From: Burkholderiales bacterium
GTDB lineage: Bacteria > Pseudomonadota > Gammaproteobacteria > Burkholderiales > Burkholderiaceae_C
Assembly: GCA_947373745.1 (NCBI GenBank)
Contig: CANBZB010000002.1
Location: 1 to 53,280 of the forward strand
DNA length: 53,280 bases
Direction of reading: 5' to 3'
Shown in pieces: positions 1-7,350 of the stretch (the stretch's first letter is position 1; the number at the start of each line of letters is the position of its first letter). The translations under genes and the position numbers were made by a program. Below the pieces are notes generated by a model that worked only from the letters and a program-made list of their open reading frames with translations, ran no database searches and was not told the origin of the DNA.

Positions 1-1
1 T

Positions 2-715
2 ACCTATGGCACGGGCTGCTTTATGTTGATGCACACTGGCAATCAATTTCAAACGAGTCAAAACGGGTTAATCACCACCAGTGCAGCGCAAATCAGTGAC
101 AAGCCTGAATTTGCATTGGAGGGAAGCGTTTTTATTGGTGGCGCCGTCGTCCAATGGTTACGCGACGGTTTGCATGCGTTCAAAAATAGTTCCGATATTG
201 AATCACTTGCGCAAACTGTGACCGATGCGGATGGTGTCGTGATGGTGCCAGCGTTCACAGGCTTAGGAGCACCCTACTGGAATGCAGATGCGCGTGGAAC
301 TGTTGTGGGCATCACCCGCGGCACAACGATGGCGCACTTCGCGAGGGCCGCACTGGACAGCATTGCATTTCAAAGTACTGCGTTATTGCAAGCTATGAGC
401 AAAGATGCAGTGCACCACGGTGGTCAGCGAGTTCGTGAGTTGCGTGTCGATGGTGGCGCTTGTGCCAATAACTTACTCATGCAAATACAGGCAGATTTAC
501 TAGGTATTCCTGTCATTCGCCCTGCAGTGATTGAAACCACCGCTCTAGGTGCCGCCTACTTGGCGGGACTGCACTGCGGTATGTTCAGTGACTTGACTGC
601 GCTAGAGAAGCACTGGAAGATTGACCGTGTGTTTGAAGCGCAGATTTCTCGTGATGAGGCGCAGCATCGGATGGTGCAGTGGGAACATGCGGTGCGACAG
701 GCGGTTGCGCATTAA
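2..715 (+). CDS. glpK: Glycerol kinase, C-terminal half (5' end outside window)
   Basis: The reading frame is open from the first bases and the gene continues to the left, so the listed M at base 23 is internal. The residues match the ATPase C-terminal domain of glycerol kinase: TYGTGCFML near the left edge, VPAFTGLGAPYWN, the RVDGGACANN segment and TALGAAYLAG close to the end. About 237 residues are present of a family length near 500. The enzyme phosphorylates glycerol to glycerol-3-phosphate in the cytoplasm using ATP. An AT-rich hairpin follows the stop by about 36 bases and may end the transcript. Confidence 0.95.
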   Translation, partial: TYGTGCFMLMHTGNQFQTSQNGLITTSAAQISDKPEFALEGSVFIGGAVVQWLRDGLHAFKNSSDIESLAQTVTDADGVVMVPAFTGLGAPYWNADARGTVVGITRGTTMAHFARAALDSIAFQSTALLQAMSKDAVHHGGQRVRELRVDGGACANNLLMQIQADLLGIPVIRPAVIETTALGAAYLAGLHCGMFSDLTALEKHWKIDRVFEAQISRDEAQHRMVQWEHAVRQAVAH

Positions 716-751
716 TCTTTATTTTCAACCTACATACTTATTAATTACGAT

Positions 752-787
752 AGATTCAAATGCTTAAGCTCGATCGTATTTGAATCT
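752..787 (+). terminator. Possible terminator hairpin after glpK
   Basis: A perfect 10-base inverted repeat, AGATTCAAAT pairing with ATTTGAATCT around a 16-base centre, starts 36 bases after the glpK stop. T-rich sequence follows (TTAATTTC, then a run of T about 20 bases on). The stem is AT-rich, so its strength as an intrinsic terminator is uncertain; it could also be an operator-like dyad. Confidence 0.35.
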
Positions 788-1036
788 TAATTTCAATATT
801 TTTTCTATTGCATTGATTAAGTTATTGGTGCAAATCATCTCCGAAGAGCACGCGAACTACAAACCAATCGCACGACATATGACACGGTTTTCAATTCCGA
901 TGCCACTCAAATCATTAAGTTCGACTTCCAAACGTGTCGTCGAACTTTTGCCCTAACTGGTTCGAGCCCCAAGCCCATCTTCAAATTTCGGCTGTTTAAA
1001 TGACACCGCCGAACGTAGAATCTACGAAAGTGCTGG

Positions 1037-1059
1037 AAAAATTGTAAATTACAATTTTT
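1037..1059. repeat. Perfect 23-base palindrome in non-coding spacer
   Basis: The arms AAAAATTGTAA and TTACAATTTTT are perfectly complementary around a single central A. No gene lies within 300 bases on the left or 160 on the right, so it is not explained by coding sequence. It could be a repressor-type operator or a recombinase-binding site of the element whose scar lies 85 bases away. Otherwise the spacer 716-1142 shows no plausible ORF. Confidence 0.5.
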
Positions 1060-1063
1060 GGTC

Positions 1064-1094
1064 AATTACACGAACTATTACACGTTCCGTAATT
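1064..1094. repeat. Imperfect inverted repeat beside the tRNA-Asn remnant
   Basis: AATTACACGAAC is followed after eight bases by GTTCCGTAATT, an inverted repeat with one interruption in the right arm. It starts five bases after the perfect palindrome at 1037-1059 and ends about 50 bases before the tRNA fragment. Such clustered dyads are common in att regions of integrative elements, but no integrase is visible here to confirm that. Confidence 0.35.
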
Positions 1095-1142
1095 ATCGCT
1101 TTAAGTCATTGATTTATAAGGGGTTTTGACGAGCCTGGCTTT

Positions 1143-1187
1143 CTGTTAATCCGTAGGTCCCTGGTTCGAGCCCAGGTCGAGGAGCCA
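1143..1187 (+). pseudogene. 3' fragment of tRNA-Asn (anticodon loop to CCA)
   Basis: The 45 bases from CTGTTAATCCG to the terminal CCA match the 3' part of tRNA-Asn(GTT): anticodon loop CTGTTAA, the 3' strand of the anticodon stem, a variable region, a perfect T-arm (CCTGG-TTCGAGC-CCAGG) and the acceptor 3' strand CGAGGA-G-CCA. The sequence just upstream (GAGCCTGGCTTT) cannot form the D-arm, the acceptor 5' strand or the anticodon 5' strand. The gene is therefore a half gene that starts precisely at position 32, the usual edge of anticodon-loop crossover sites of tyrosine integrases. It is most likely an att scar and not a functional tRNA. Confidence 0.75.
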
Positions 1188-1192
1188 AACAG

Positions 1193-1224
1193 AAGCCCTT
1201 GCAAGCAATTGCAAGGGCTTTTTT
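1193..1224 (+). terminator. Strong intrinsic terminator after the tRNA-Asn fragment
   Basis: AAGCCCTTGCAA pairs perfectly with TTGCAAGGGCTT around a GCAA loop and is followed by TTTT. The A-rich left flank lets it act weakly on the minus strand too, where it lies just past the end of the higA gene (stop at 1228). It sits six bases after the CCA, as expected for the native terminator of a tRNA gene. Confidence 0.8.
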
Positions 1225-1227
1225 ATT

Positions 1228-1536
1228 TCAAACTGCCAATGCTTTGGGTGCGATCGATGGATTGTTCTTGAACTTGATTTCAGCTGTCCAAAGATCCAAA
1301 GCCTCCTGCATGCGAAGCCAGCTTTCAGGCGTGCCGCCTACAGCTCGTGCAATGCGAATGGCCATCTCCGCAGTGACAGCTTTTTTCTCGTGAAGTAAGT
1401 CTGATACCGTTTGTCGACTGACCATGAGACGAGTTGCAAACTCGCCTTGCGTCCATGCCAGTTCTGGCAGCACACCTTCACGCAGAACTGCTCCAGGGTG
1501 CGTTGGCTTGCGATTAGGGTTTCGTAAAGACTTCAT
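1228..1536 (-). CDS. higA: HigA/VapI-family antitoxin, XRE-type helix-turn-helix
   Basis: This 102-residue protein has the HigA layout: an N-terminal RKPTHPGAVLREGVLPELAWTQGEFA, a helix-turn-helix (MVSRQTVSDLLHEKKAVTAEMAIRIAR) at about residues 35-65, and the family tail segment PESWLRMQEALDLW. It binds DNA and would normally neutralise the HigB mRNA-cleaving toxin and repress its own operon. Its ATG overlaps the TGA of the upstream higB remnant (ATGA), the usual arrangement of this operon. The toxin gene is truncated, so the antitoxin is probably an orphan. The terminator at 1193-1224 lies just beyond its stop. Confidence 0.9.
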   Translation of the reverse strand: MKSLRNPNRKPTHPGAVLREGVLPELAWTQGEFATRLMVSRQTVSDLLHEKKAVTAEMAIRIARAVGGTPESWLRMQEALDLWTAEIKFKNNPSIAPKALAV

Positions 1537-1740
1537 CAGTGATAGTCCTCCAAGTTAACGTTCATGGCGTCTTCGCCAACAAATTGATATGTGATTCGCC
1601 AGTTGCCAGTGACAGGAACTGCGAACTCACCTTTTCGATCACCTTTGAGTGCGTGAAACTTGTAGCCGGGCAAGTCCATGTCCTCAGCTTCCTTTGATGC
1701 AAACTGAGAACAGCTTAAGGAAATACGTTTTGGTGTCGAC
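1536..1740 (-). pseudogene. higB: higB toxin remnant, 5' end missing
   Basis: Reading the minus strand in the frame that ends in TGA at 1538-1536 gives the C-terminal part of a HigB/RelE-type toxin: EDMDLPGYKFHALKGDRKG, then VTGNWRITYQF and the terminal NLEDYH. This is too short for the ORF track. Homology fades upstream of about 1720-1740, so roughly the first 35 residues, including the first helix and the start codon, are absent. The frame stays open upstream but reads into the antisense of the next ORF. The only ATG would make a 47-residue fragment. The break point lies where the unknown ORF at 1750 begins, suggesting a rearrangement there. Confidence 0.75.
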
Positions 1741-1749
1741 CTTATAGCT

Positions 1750-2106
1750 ATGAACGCTGACCAATTTATCGAATCTGCAAATAATTTTGCAAAAGCAAGT
1801 GCTAAAACATCTAACGCTGAAATTCAGCAAGCCTACGAGAATAATTTAGATTGCCTTGCACGCCCAGGTCAACAAGTCGTTGTGATTGGAAAACCTTGGC
1901 CAATTGGCCGCTGGGGCAAGGTAATAGCATTTCATGAATTTAGCCCTTGCTACTTTCGCGTAGAAGTTGAAATCGATGGAGAACGCTTTCAAATTCCAGC
2001 CCATGCGTTAGCGCGTCGGTTAGGTTCTCCAGACTGTGAAAAGGCTGAACTTCAATATATCTATTTACTCATGAAGATCAACGGTTTGACGATAGCATCC
2101 TCATAA
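1750..2106 (+). CDS. Hypothetical protein, 118 residues
   Basis: I do not recognise this protein. The N-terminal third is a polar, Asn/Ala-rich helix-like stretch; the middle (RPGQQVVVIGKPWPIGRWGKVIAFHEFSPC) alternates glycine and hydrophobic residues and ends in FQIPAHALARRL, which looks like a small beta-barrel domain. No good ribosome-binding site is visible before the ATG. It overlaps the end of the convergent dioxygenase gene by six bases. It is AT-richer than most neighbours and starts where higB is broken, so it may be inserted DNA. Confidence 0.5.
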   Translation: MNADQFIESANNFAKASAKTSNAEIQQAYENNLDCLARPGQQVVVIGKPWPIGRWGKVIAFHEFSPCYFRVEVEIDGERFQIPAHALARRLGSPDCEKAELQYIYLLMKINGLTIASS

Positions 2107-2964
2107 AGGCCCCTGCTCCAAACTTGACACTTCATTAGTCAAAGTCGTTCTGCGCATATCGCGCACCTCTTTCGGATCGTAGCGACGGGCGCGGTGCATC
2201 GTTACGCGGTTATCCCACATCACCAAGTCCCAAGGACGCCACACCTGAGCGTATACAAACTCCTTTTGTGTAGCGTGTTCATTCAAGTCGCGTAAAAACG
2301 AGCGGGCTTCTGGCATGGGCCAACCTTCAATGCCACCAGCATGGCTTGCTAGGTAAAGCGAAAGTCGTCCTGTGTTGGGATGGCGACGGACAAGGCGTTG
2401 TCGCACTGGGTCCCACTTCGCACGCTCTGCGTCCGTGAAATCATCAAAACCCAAAATTCCGCGAGAAAAGATCTGGCTGTGTGAGCAAATGAGGTCATGC
2501 ACCTCCTCTTTCATCGCATCATCCAAAGCGTCATAAGCGGCACGCATGTCGGCGAATTCCGTATTACCGCCGGCGGAGGGAATCTTTCGTGCGGAGAGAA
2601 GTGAATACTTGGCTGGCACATCCTTGAACGAACTGTCTGAGTGCCACAACATGTTACCCAGTCCAAACAAGCGTCGTCGGTCATCGCGAGGGAGTAATTC
2701 GCCGTGTTTGTCGAGGTTGGAGATATCGTTCAACTGCATGCTAAGACGCCTGTCCTTCTCGGACATGATGTCGCCTGTAGCTTCTTCGAGTTTGCCGAGT
2801 TGACGGCTAAACGCTATTTGCTGGTCATCGTCCAAATGCTGGTCATGAAATACGAGTACACCGAAGTGGTCTATGCCCGCGTGGATGGCGGTGACTTCAT
2901 CGTCACTGAGGGTACGCGTCAGGTCAATGCCTGAGACCTCTCCGACAAAAGTGGGCCTTGTCAT
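2101..2964 (-). CDS. TauD/TfdA-family 2-oxoglutarate-dependent dioxygenase
   Basis: The 287-residue protein has the length and motif order of TfdA (2,4-dichlorophenoxyacetate dioxygenase): the iron ligands are H108 and D110 in LWHSDSSF and H257 in TMHRARRYD, followed by the arginine pair (RR at 271-272) expected to bind the 2-oxoglutarate carboxylate. GGNTEFADMRAAYDAL and NEHATQKEFVY are also typical. Such enzymes hydroxylate small acids with O2 and 2-oxoglutarate, releasing succinate and CO2. The substrate cannot be told from sequence; aryloxyalkanoates, taurine and other sulfonates are all possible. It is a single gene with a 132-204 base upstream spacer. Confidence 0.9.
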   Translation of the reverse strand: MTRPTFVGEVSGIDLTRTLSDDEVTAIHAGIDHFGVLVFHDQHLDDDQQIAFSRQLGKLEEATGDIMSEKDRRLSMQLNDISNLDKHGELLPRDDRRRLFGLGNMLWHSDSSFKDVPAKYSLLSARKIPSAGGNTEFADMRAAYDALDDAMKEEVHDLICSHSQIFSRGILGFDDFTDAERAKWDPVRQRLVRRHPNTGRLSLYLASHAGGIEGWPMPEARSFLRDLNEHATQKEFVYAQVWRPWDLVMWDNRVTMHRARRYDPKEVRDMRRTTLTNEVSSLEQGPL

Positions 2965-3096
2965 ATCAATGGGGTGTATGGCGAGTGAAATAAAGATCTC
3001 CAGTAGAAATTTATTTCAACCCTATCACATTCAAATCAAAATTCCATCAGGAATAAGCCCAGCCCAGAAGACTGAAAGAGACAATGTAATTCTTAT

Positions 3097-3492
3097 TTAT
3101 TTCTTATCGCAGAGTCGGGAGATCCCCAAAAATAGGCTTTGAACTTTGGGTCGGATTTTTAAAAATTTTTCATACCCAAATTCCATAACATCCAGTGCCC
3201 CAGGCACTTTTGCAACAGATGCTAGTCGGCTCCAACCGGGCAATTGTTCCCATACATGGACAAATGCAGCCGCGCCTGAGACTAATTCTCCATTAGGTTT
3301 AATGGCATGAAATCGCTGCATCAGGGCCTCCTTGCTCTGTCCTGCAGGAGGGACAAACTCTGACGCAGACACATCCACCCAATTAATTTTTCCATCCAGG
3401 GATATTTTTTTGTATTGATTGATCTCAGCCGTACACAGTGGACAAGAGCCGTCATAAAGCACGGTGGAAGCAGTAGTGTTGGGTGTCTGCAT
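3097..3492 (-). CDS. DUF393 (DCC family) thiol-disulfide oxidoreductase-like protein
   Basis: The N-terminus carries the family signature VLYDGSCPLCTAEI (DGxCPxC) in a thioredoxin-like context; length about 131 residues is normal for the family. The biochemical role of these proteins is not established, although the CxxC-like pair suggests a redox function. The ORF track starts at a TTG (3504); I prefer the ATG at 3492, but neither start has a clear ribosome-binding site. It lies about 40 bases downstream of the Rrf2 gene on the same strand, so the two are probably one operon divergent from the photolyase genes. Confidence 0.85.
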   Translation of the reverse strand: MQTPNTTASTVLYDGSCPLCTAEINQYKKISLDGKINWVDVSASEFVPPAGQSKEALMQRFHAIKPNGELVSGAAAFVHVWEQLPGWSRLASVAKVPGALDVMEFGYEKFLKIRPKVQSLFLGISRLCDKK

Positions 3493-3532
3493 AAATGTGT
3501 ACAAGTTAAAAAGAGAGGCTCAATAACGTAGA

Positions 3533-4057
3533 TCAAGCCACGCGCAACTGCATGAAGTTTGACAAATCAAAAACAGAATTGGGCGCCATAGGAAGCGCTT
3601 GCTTTTGTATCGGTTTGAAATGAAAACTCATAGATGAAGCATGAATGGCTTCGCTGTCCAAAGTGGATGCCGGCATATGTTTTAAAACATCGGCCAAGGG
3701 ATAGGTCTGCAAGAAGCTACGCTTGATGTCCTCGAGTTGTTGGTGCAAATTAAATGCAGCCAAGAACTCAGAGCTCTGGTCTGTCTGCCCTGTATCCGTT
3801 TCTTCAGTATTGAAACATGACACCACATCCCAAACGGATAAGTTAACAACAGCTTGTTGCAGTTGATAGCCGCCACCTGGTCCGCGATGCGCCCGGAGCA
3901 AATCCCCTTCTTTCAAGTCTTTCATCAGGCTTTCGGTGTAAGAAACCGAGAGACCCAACATTCTGGAGAGCCTAGAGGTAGTAATGGGTTGGTGCCTTTG
4001 TGCAGAGGCAACAAGCCCAATGACATTGAGTCCATGGATAGCGCGACTGTTAAGCAT
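3533..4057 (-). CDS. Rrf2-family transcriptional regulator
   Basis: The N-terminal 80 residues form the Rrf2 winged helix: TTSRLSRMLGLSVSYTESLMKDL for the recognition helix and RGPGGGYQL for the wing. The rest (174 residues in all) is weakly conserved. Iron-sulfur members such as IscR use three clustered cysteines; here I see only one cysteine (in DVVSCFNTEE), so an IscR-like cluster is unlikely. AAGGCGG five bases before the ATG is a good ribosome-binding site. It diverges from the MerR-type regulator and may share control of the 115-base promoter region between them. Confidence 0.85.
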   Translation of the reverse strand: MLNSRAIHGLNVIGLVASAQRHQPITTSRLSRMLGLSVSYTESLMKDLKEGDLLRAHRGPGGGYQLQQAVVNLSVWDVVSCFNTEETDTGQTDQSSEFLAAFNLHQQLEDIKRSFLQTYPLADVLKHMPASTLDSEAIHASSMSFHFKPIQKQALPMAPNSVFDLSNFMQLRVA

Positions 4058-4172
4058 TTAAACCGCCTTGAGTTGATTTTGAATGTTTAAATTTAACATA
4101 TGCGTAGATTAAATGCTATTATGTTAGATAATTATTTCAATATATCTACTCATAATTTACTCAAAATAAACC
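4058..4172. promoter_or_regulatory. Divergent promoter region between Rrf2 and MerR-type genes
   Basis: This very AT-rich 115-base interval must contain promoters for both directions. A 6-base inverted repeat, GTAGAT at 4104-4109 and ATCTAC at 4144-4149, brackets the sequence GCTATTATGTTAGAT, which contains a TATTAT element that could serve as a -10. MerR-type regulators usually bind dyads within their own promoters, so the repeat is a reasonable operator candidate. The assignment is by position only. Confidence 0.4.
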
Positions 4173-5159
4173 ATGAACAAAAATTATCTACCTGACACGC
4201 CTCTGCATAAGATCGGCGCAGTATCGAGTCTGAGCGGCGTACCTACGCCTACATTGCGGGTGTGGGAAGTCAGATACGCCACCTTCAGCCCACTCAAAAC
4301 ACAGGGCCAACATCGCCTCTACTCTGACGATGATGTTTTAAAAGCCACGTTACTCAAACGCCTGACGGAACAAGGTCATGCCATCAGCAATATCGCCAAC
4401 TTGTCCTCGCAGGCTCTCAACAATTTGCTGATGCAACAGCAAAGTTCTAATCGAATTCAGGTCCACAAGAAATTGGAGGACCGCGCAATTTCCATGACCA
4501 TCATTGGGTTGGCATTGGCCGGTCGCATTGAATCCAAAAAATTTACACTCAGTTTTAACAACCATGAGATCAAGGTCGCAGATATCTTCAACGATTTATC
4601 GGATGCTCTTGGCGCAGAGTTCGAACAACCCACACAAATACTGCTGGTCAAAACGAATTCATTGCATGCAGGCATAGAAGTAGACATTCACAAGCTCGCA
4701 CAAAATTGCCAAGCCTTGCAAGTCATCGTTTTATACAACTACGGCCAGCAAAACATCATTGAATCGATGAAGCGCTCAGGCATGATCGTGCGCAGAGAGC
4801 CCATCTCCGACTCTGATTTGGCTGATTTAATCAACTCTGTTTTATTGGTCGGGACCGAACAAAAAAACAGCGGTCTCGTGGTGGGAGCGTTGATACCCCA
4901 ACGCAAATACAGCGACGCCACACTAGCCAAAGTAGCGGGAATTTCATCTAATGTTTTGTGCGAATGCCCTCGCCACGTAGCAGAAATCATTGCGCAATTG
5001 GCAAGTTTCGAACAATATACCCATGAGTGCCTCAACAAATCTACCGAGGACGCCCATCTTCATGCCTATTTAAGTTCGGTATCAGGGTCAGCTCGGGCCC
5101 TCTTTGAAAGTGCACTAGAAATGGTGGCCAAACACGAAGGAATCGAACTTGTCCCTTAG
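4173..5159 (+). CDS. MerR-type regulator, class II LitR-like (no B12 motif)
   Basis: Residues about 8-80 form a MerR helix-turn-helix: HKIGAVSSLSGVPTPTLRVWEVRY, then QGQHRLYSDDDVLKATLLKRL. The C-terminal part (to residue 328) has alternating strand/helix segments such as QILLVKTNSLHAGIEVDIHKL and VIVLYNYG that recall a cobalamin-binding Rossmann fold, but the diagnostic DxHxxG loop is absent. Photosensory CarH/LitR proteins of class I bind adenosyl-B12 there; class II members lack it. The stop codon overlaps the photolyase start, so the regulator is probably cotranscribed with it and controls the cluster. That it answers to light is inference from family and context. Confidence 0.8.
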   Translation: MNKNYLPDTPLHKIGAVSSLSGVPTPTLRVWEVRYATFSPLKTQGQHRLYSDDDVLKATLLKRLTEQGHAISNIANLSSQALNNLLMQQQSSNRIQVHKKLEDRAISMTIIGLALAGRIESKKFTLSFNNHEIKVADIFNDLSDALGAEFEQPTQILLVKTNSLHAGIEVDIHKLAQNCQALQVIVLYNYGQQNIIESMKRSGMIVRREPISDSDLADLINSVLLVGTEQKNSGLVVGALIPQRKYSDATLAKVAGISSNVLCECPRHVAEIIAQLASFEQYTHECLNKSTEDAHLHAYLSSVSGSARALFESALEMVAKHEGIELVP

Positions 5160-6693
5160 AAACCTCATCCTAGTTTTGGGCGATCAATTAGACGCAGCTT
5201 CATCTGCATTTGTTGGCTTTGATCCCAAACTCGACGCTGTCTGGATGGCCGAGGTAGAGGAAGAATCTACGCATGTGATTTCTTCCAAGCAAAGAATCAC
5301 CTTGTTTTTGAGCGCCATGCGCCACTTTGCCCAGTTTTTGCAAGCAGAGCGATGGTCCGTTCTCTACACCAAGCTTGATTCACAAGGCAATGCTGGTTCG
5401 CTGTCTAGCGAATTAGAAAAAACAATTCTTCTTAGAAAACCACAACAACTCATCATGGTAATGCCAGGTGAATCGCGGGTTCTCACCAGTCTGCAATCTG
5501 TCGCAGCGAAGCACCAATTAACTCTAGAGATCAGACAGGACAGCCATTTTTTGTGCACGCTTGATGGATTTCAAAAACATATAGCGGGTCGAAAACAAAT
5601 ACGTCTTGAATTTTTTTACCGTGAAATGCGCCAGATGACTGGTGTCTTGATGGATGGAAAAAATCCTGTGGGTGACAAATGGAACTTTGATACAGAAAAC
5701 CGTGGCAGCTTTGGCAAGCAAGGGCCTCAAAACCTGCCCCAACCTTCTAAATTTGCACCCGACACAATCACCCAAGATGTCATGCAACTTGTGAACCAGA
5801 AGTTTGCACATCATCCTGGCTCAATATCCTCCTTCAGTTGGCCCGTCACGCGTGAACATGCTCTTCAAGCATTGCATGAATTCGTAGCGCATCGGTTGCC
5901 CTATTTCGGCCAATACCAAGACGCCATCTGGGAGGGCGAGGTTTGGTTGTATCACTCGCACCTGTCGTGTGCGCTCAATACCAAACTACTTCATCCCAAA
6001 GAAGTAATCGACAAAGCACAAGAGGCTTACCTTCAAGGCCACGCCCCCATCGAGGCCGTGGAAGGTTTCATTCGGCAGATCTTGGGGTGGCGTGAATATG
6101 TACGCGGCATTTACTGGACGTATATGCCCGAGTACATCGATCGCAATGCCATGCATGCGACAGCCAAATTACCGGATTTTTTCTGGACAGGTCAAACTGA
6201 CATGGCATGCCTGAGAGATGCCATTGGATTAACGCTCCAACACGGATATGCCCACCATATTCAACGGTTGATGGTGACTGGTCTGTATGCGCTGTTACTC
6301 GGAGTCACCCCCAAAGAGGTTCATGCTTGGTATTTGGGCGTTTATGTGGACGCTGTAGAGTGGGTAGAAGTTCCCAACACCATCGGTATGAGCCAATACG
6401 CGGATGGCGGTTTGATGGCAAGCAAACCCTACATTGCCAGCGGTAAGTACATCGACCGTATGAGCAACCATTGCAAAGGCTGTAAATTCAACCCAGCCGA
6501 GTCAACAGGTGACAACGCATGTCCCTTCACCACCTTGTATTGGGACTATCTCAACAAACATTCAGACACTTTAGCTAAAAATCCCCGTATGGTGATGCAA
6601 CTCAAAAACCTGCACCGTCTGTCGGTTGAAAAACGAGAAGAAATCGCTCTACAGGCCCACAAACACAAAAAGGTTATCTATGAAATATCTTAA
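5149..6693 (+). CDS. Iron-sulfur bacterial cryptochrome/(6-4) photolyase (PhrB/CryB type)
   Basis: The 514-residue protein begins LILVLGDQLD and carries all four iron-sulfur cysteines of the FeS-BCP family: C354 (ACLRDAIG), C442, C445 (NHCKGCKFNP) and C458 (NACPF). Spacing is the same as in Agrobacterium PhrB with an offset of four, and the HH pair at 369-370 (YAHHIQRLM) corresponds to the histidines needed for (6-4) repair. FAD, a lumazine antenna and a [4Fe-4S] cluster are expected. The start is TTG at 5149, supported by GAAGG eight bases upstream, and overlaps the regulator gene by 11 bases. Repair enzyme or photoreceptor cannot be decided from sequence. Confidence 0.93.
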   Translation: MSLRNLILVLGDQLDAASSAFVGFDPKLDAVWMAEVEEESTHVISSKQRITLFLSAMRHFAQFLQAERWSVLYTKLDSQGNAGSLSSELEKTILLRKPQQLIMVMPGESRVLTSLQSVAAKHQLTLEIRQDSHFLCTLDGFQKHIAGRKQIRLEFFYREMRQMTGVLMDGKNPVGDKWNFDTENRGSFGKQGPQNLPQPSKFAPDTITQDVMQLVNQKFAHHPGSISSFSWPVTREHALQALHEFVAHRLPYFGQYQDAIWEGEVWLYHSHLSCALNTKLLHPKEVIDKAQEAYLQGHAPIEAVEGFIRQILGWREYVRGIYWTYMPEYIDRNAMHATAKLPDFFWTGQTDMACLRDAIGLTLQHGYAHHIQRLMVTGLYALLLGVTPKEVHAWYLGVYVDAVEWVEVPNTIGMSQYADGGLMASKPYIASGKYIDRMSNHCKGCKFNPAESTGDNACPFTTLYWDYLNKHSDTLAKNPRMVMQLKNLHRLSVEKREEIALQAHKHKKVIYEIS

Positions 6694-7342
6694 GATTTTT
6701 GGAGTAGGCTTGATATTTGGCCTTTTATGTACTGGACACGCCATGGCCATCGAAGAACCCAAATATGAAATCATCCAAGCAGATGGCAATTTCGAAATTC
6801 GCAAGTACGCGCCTATTTTGATTGCAGAAACCCTCATAGAAGGGGATATGGACGAAGCTTCCAACAAAGGGTTCAGGCTAATTGCTGACTTTATTTTTGG
6901 TAACAATCAATTGGCTGATTCAAACACCAATTCAAAAATTGCCATGACCGCACCAGTTACGGTAGAACCCATCTCACAAAAAATTGCTATGACCGCCCCT
7001 GTCACGGTCGAGCTGCAGGCTTCTGAATCAAATATGCAAGCCGCCAAAAAATGGCGCATTCACTTTGTAATGCCAAGCCAGTACACACTGGCTAGTATTC
7101 CAAAGCCTAAAAACGCTGCCATCACGTTAAAAGAAGTACCCAGCAAGATCTTTCTTGTCTACTCTTATTCATGGCTCAATACCCTCTCGAGAGTGCAGAC
7201 AAAAACAGAGGAGGCACTCGAATGGGCGAACCGCAAGGGTTTAAAAGTCATCGGCGCACCACAACTCTCCCGCTATGACCCCCCTTGGACGCTGCCGATG
7301 TTTAAGCGCAATGAGATCATGATTGAAATAGCATCGCCCTAA
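6680..7342 (+). CDS. SOUL-family haem-binding protein, exported
   Basis: I place the start at the ATG at 6680 because AAAAAGG precedes it by six bases and it gives a clean signal peptide (MKYLKIFGVGLIFGLLCTGHAMA, cut before IEEPKYE). The track start at 6626 would add 18 polar residues encoded inside the photolyase gene. The mature protein shows SOUL features: YEIIQADGNFEIRKY, two copies of KIAMTAPVTVE, and FVMPSQYTL. SOUL proteins bind haem or related tetrapyrroles; the function in bacteria is unknown. It overlaps the photolyase by 14 bases, so translation is probably coupled. Confidence 0.9.
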   Translation: MKYLKIFGVGLIFGLLCTGHAMAIEEPKYEIIQADGNFEIRKYAPILIAETLIEGDMDEASNKGFRLIADFIFGNNQLADSNTNSKIAMTAPVTVEPISQKIAMTAPVTVELQASESNMQAAKKWRIHFVMPSQYTLASIPKPKNAAITLKEVPSKIFLVYSYSWLNTLSRVQTKTEEALEWANRKGLKVIGAPQLSRYDPPWTLPMFKRNEIMIEIASP

Positions 7343-7350
7343 GGTGCACT

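Noticed and set aside
6950-7015. Tandem KIAMTAPVTVE repeat as a recent duplication
   Set aside because: SOUL-family proteins normally have two KIAMTAPV-like segments, so this is a family feature and not a local anomaly.
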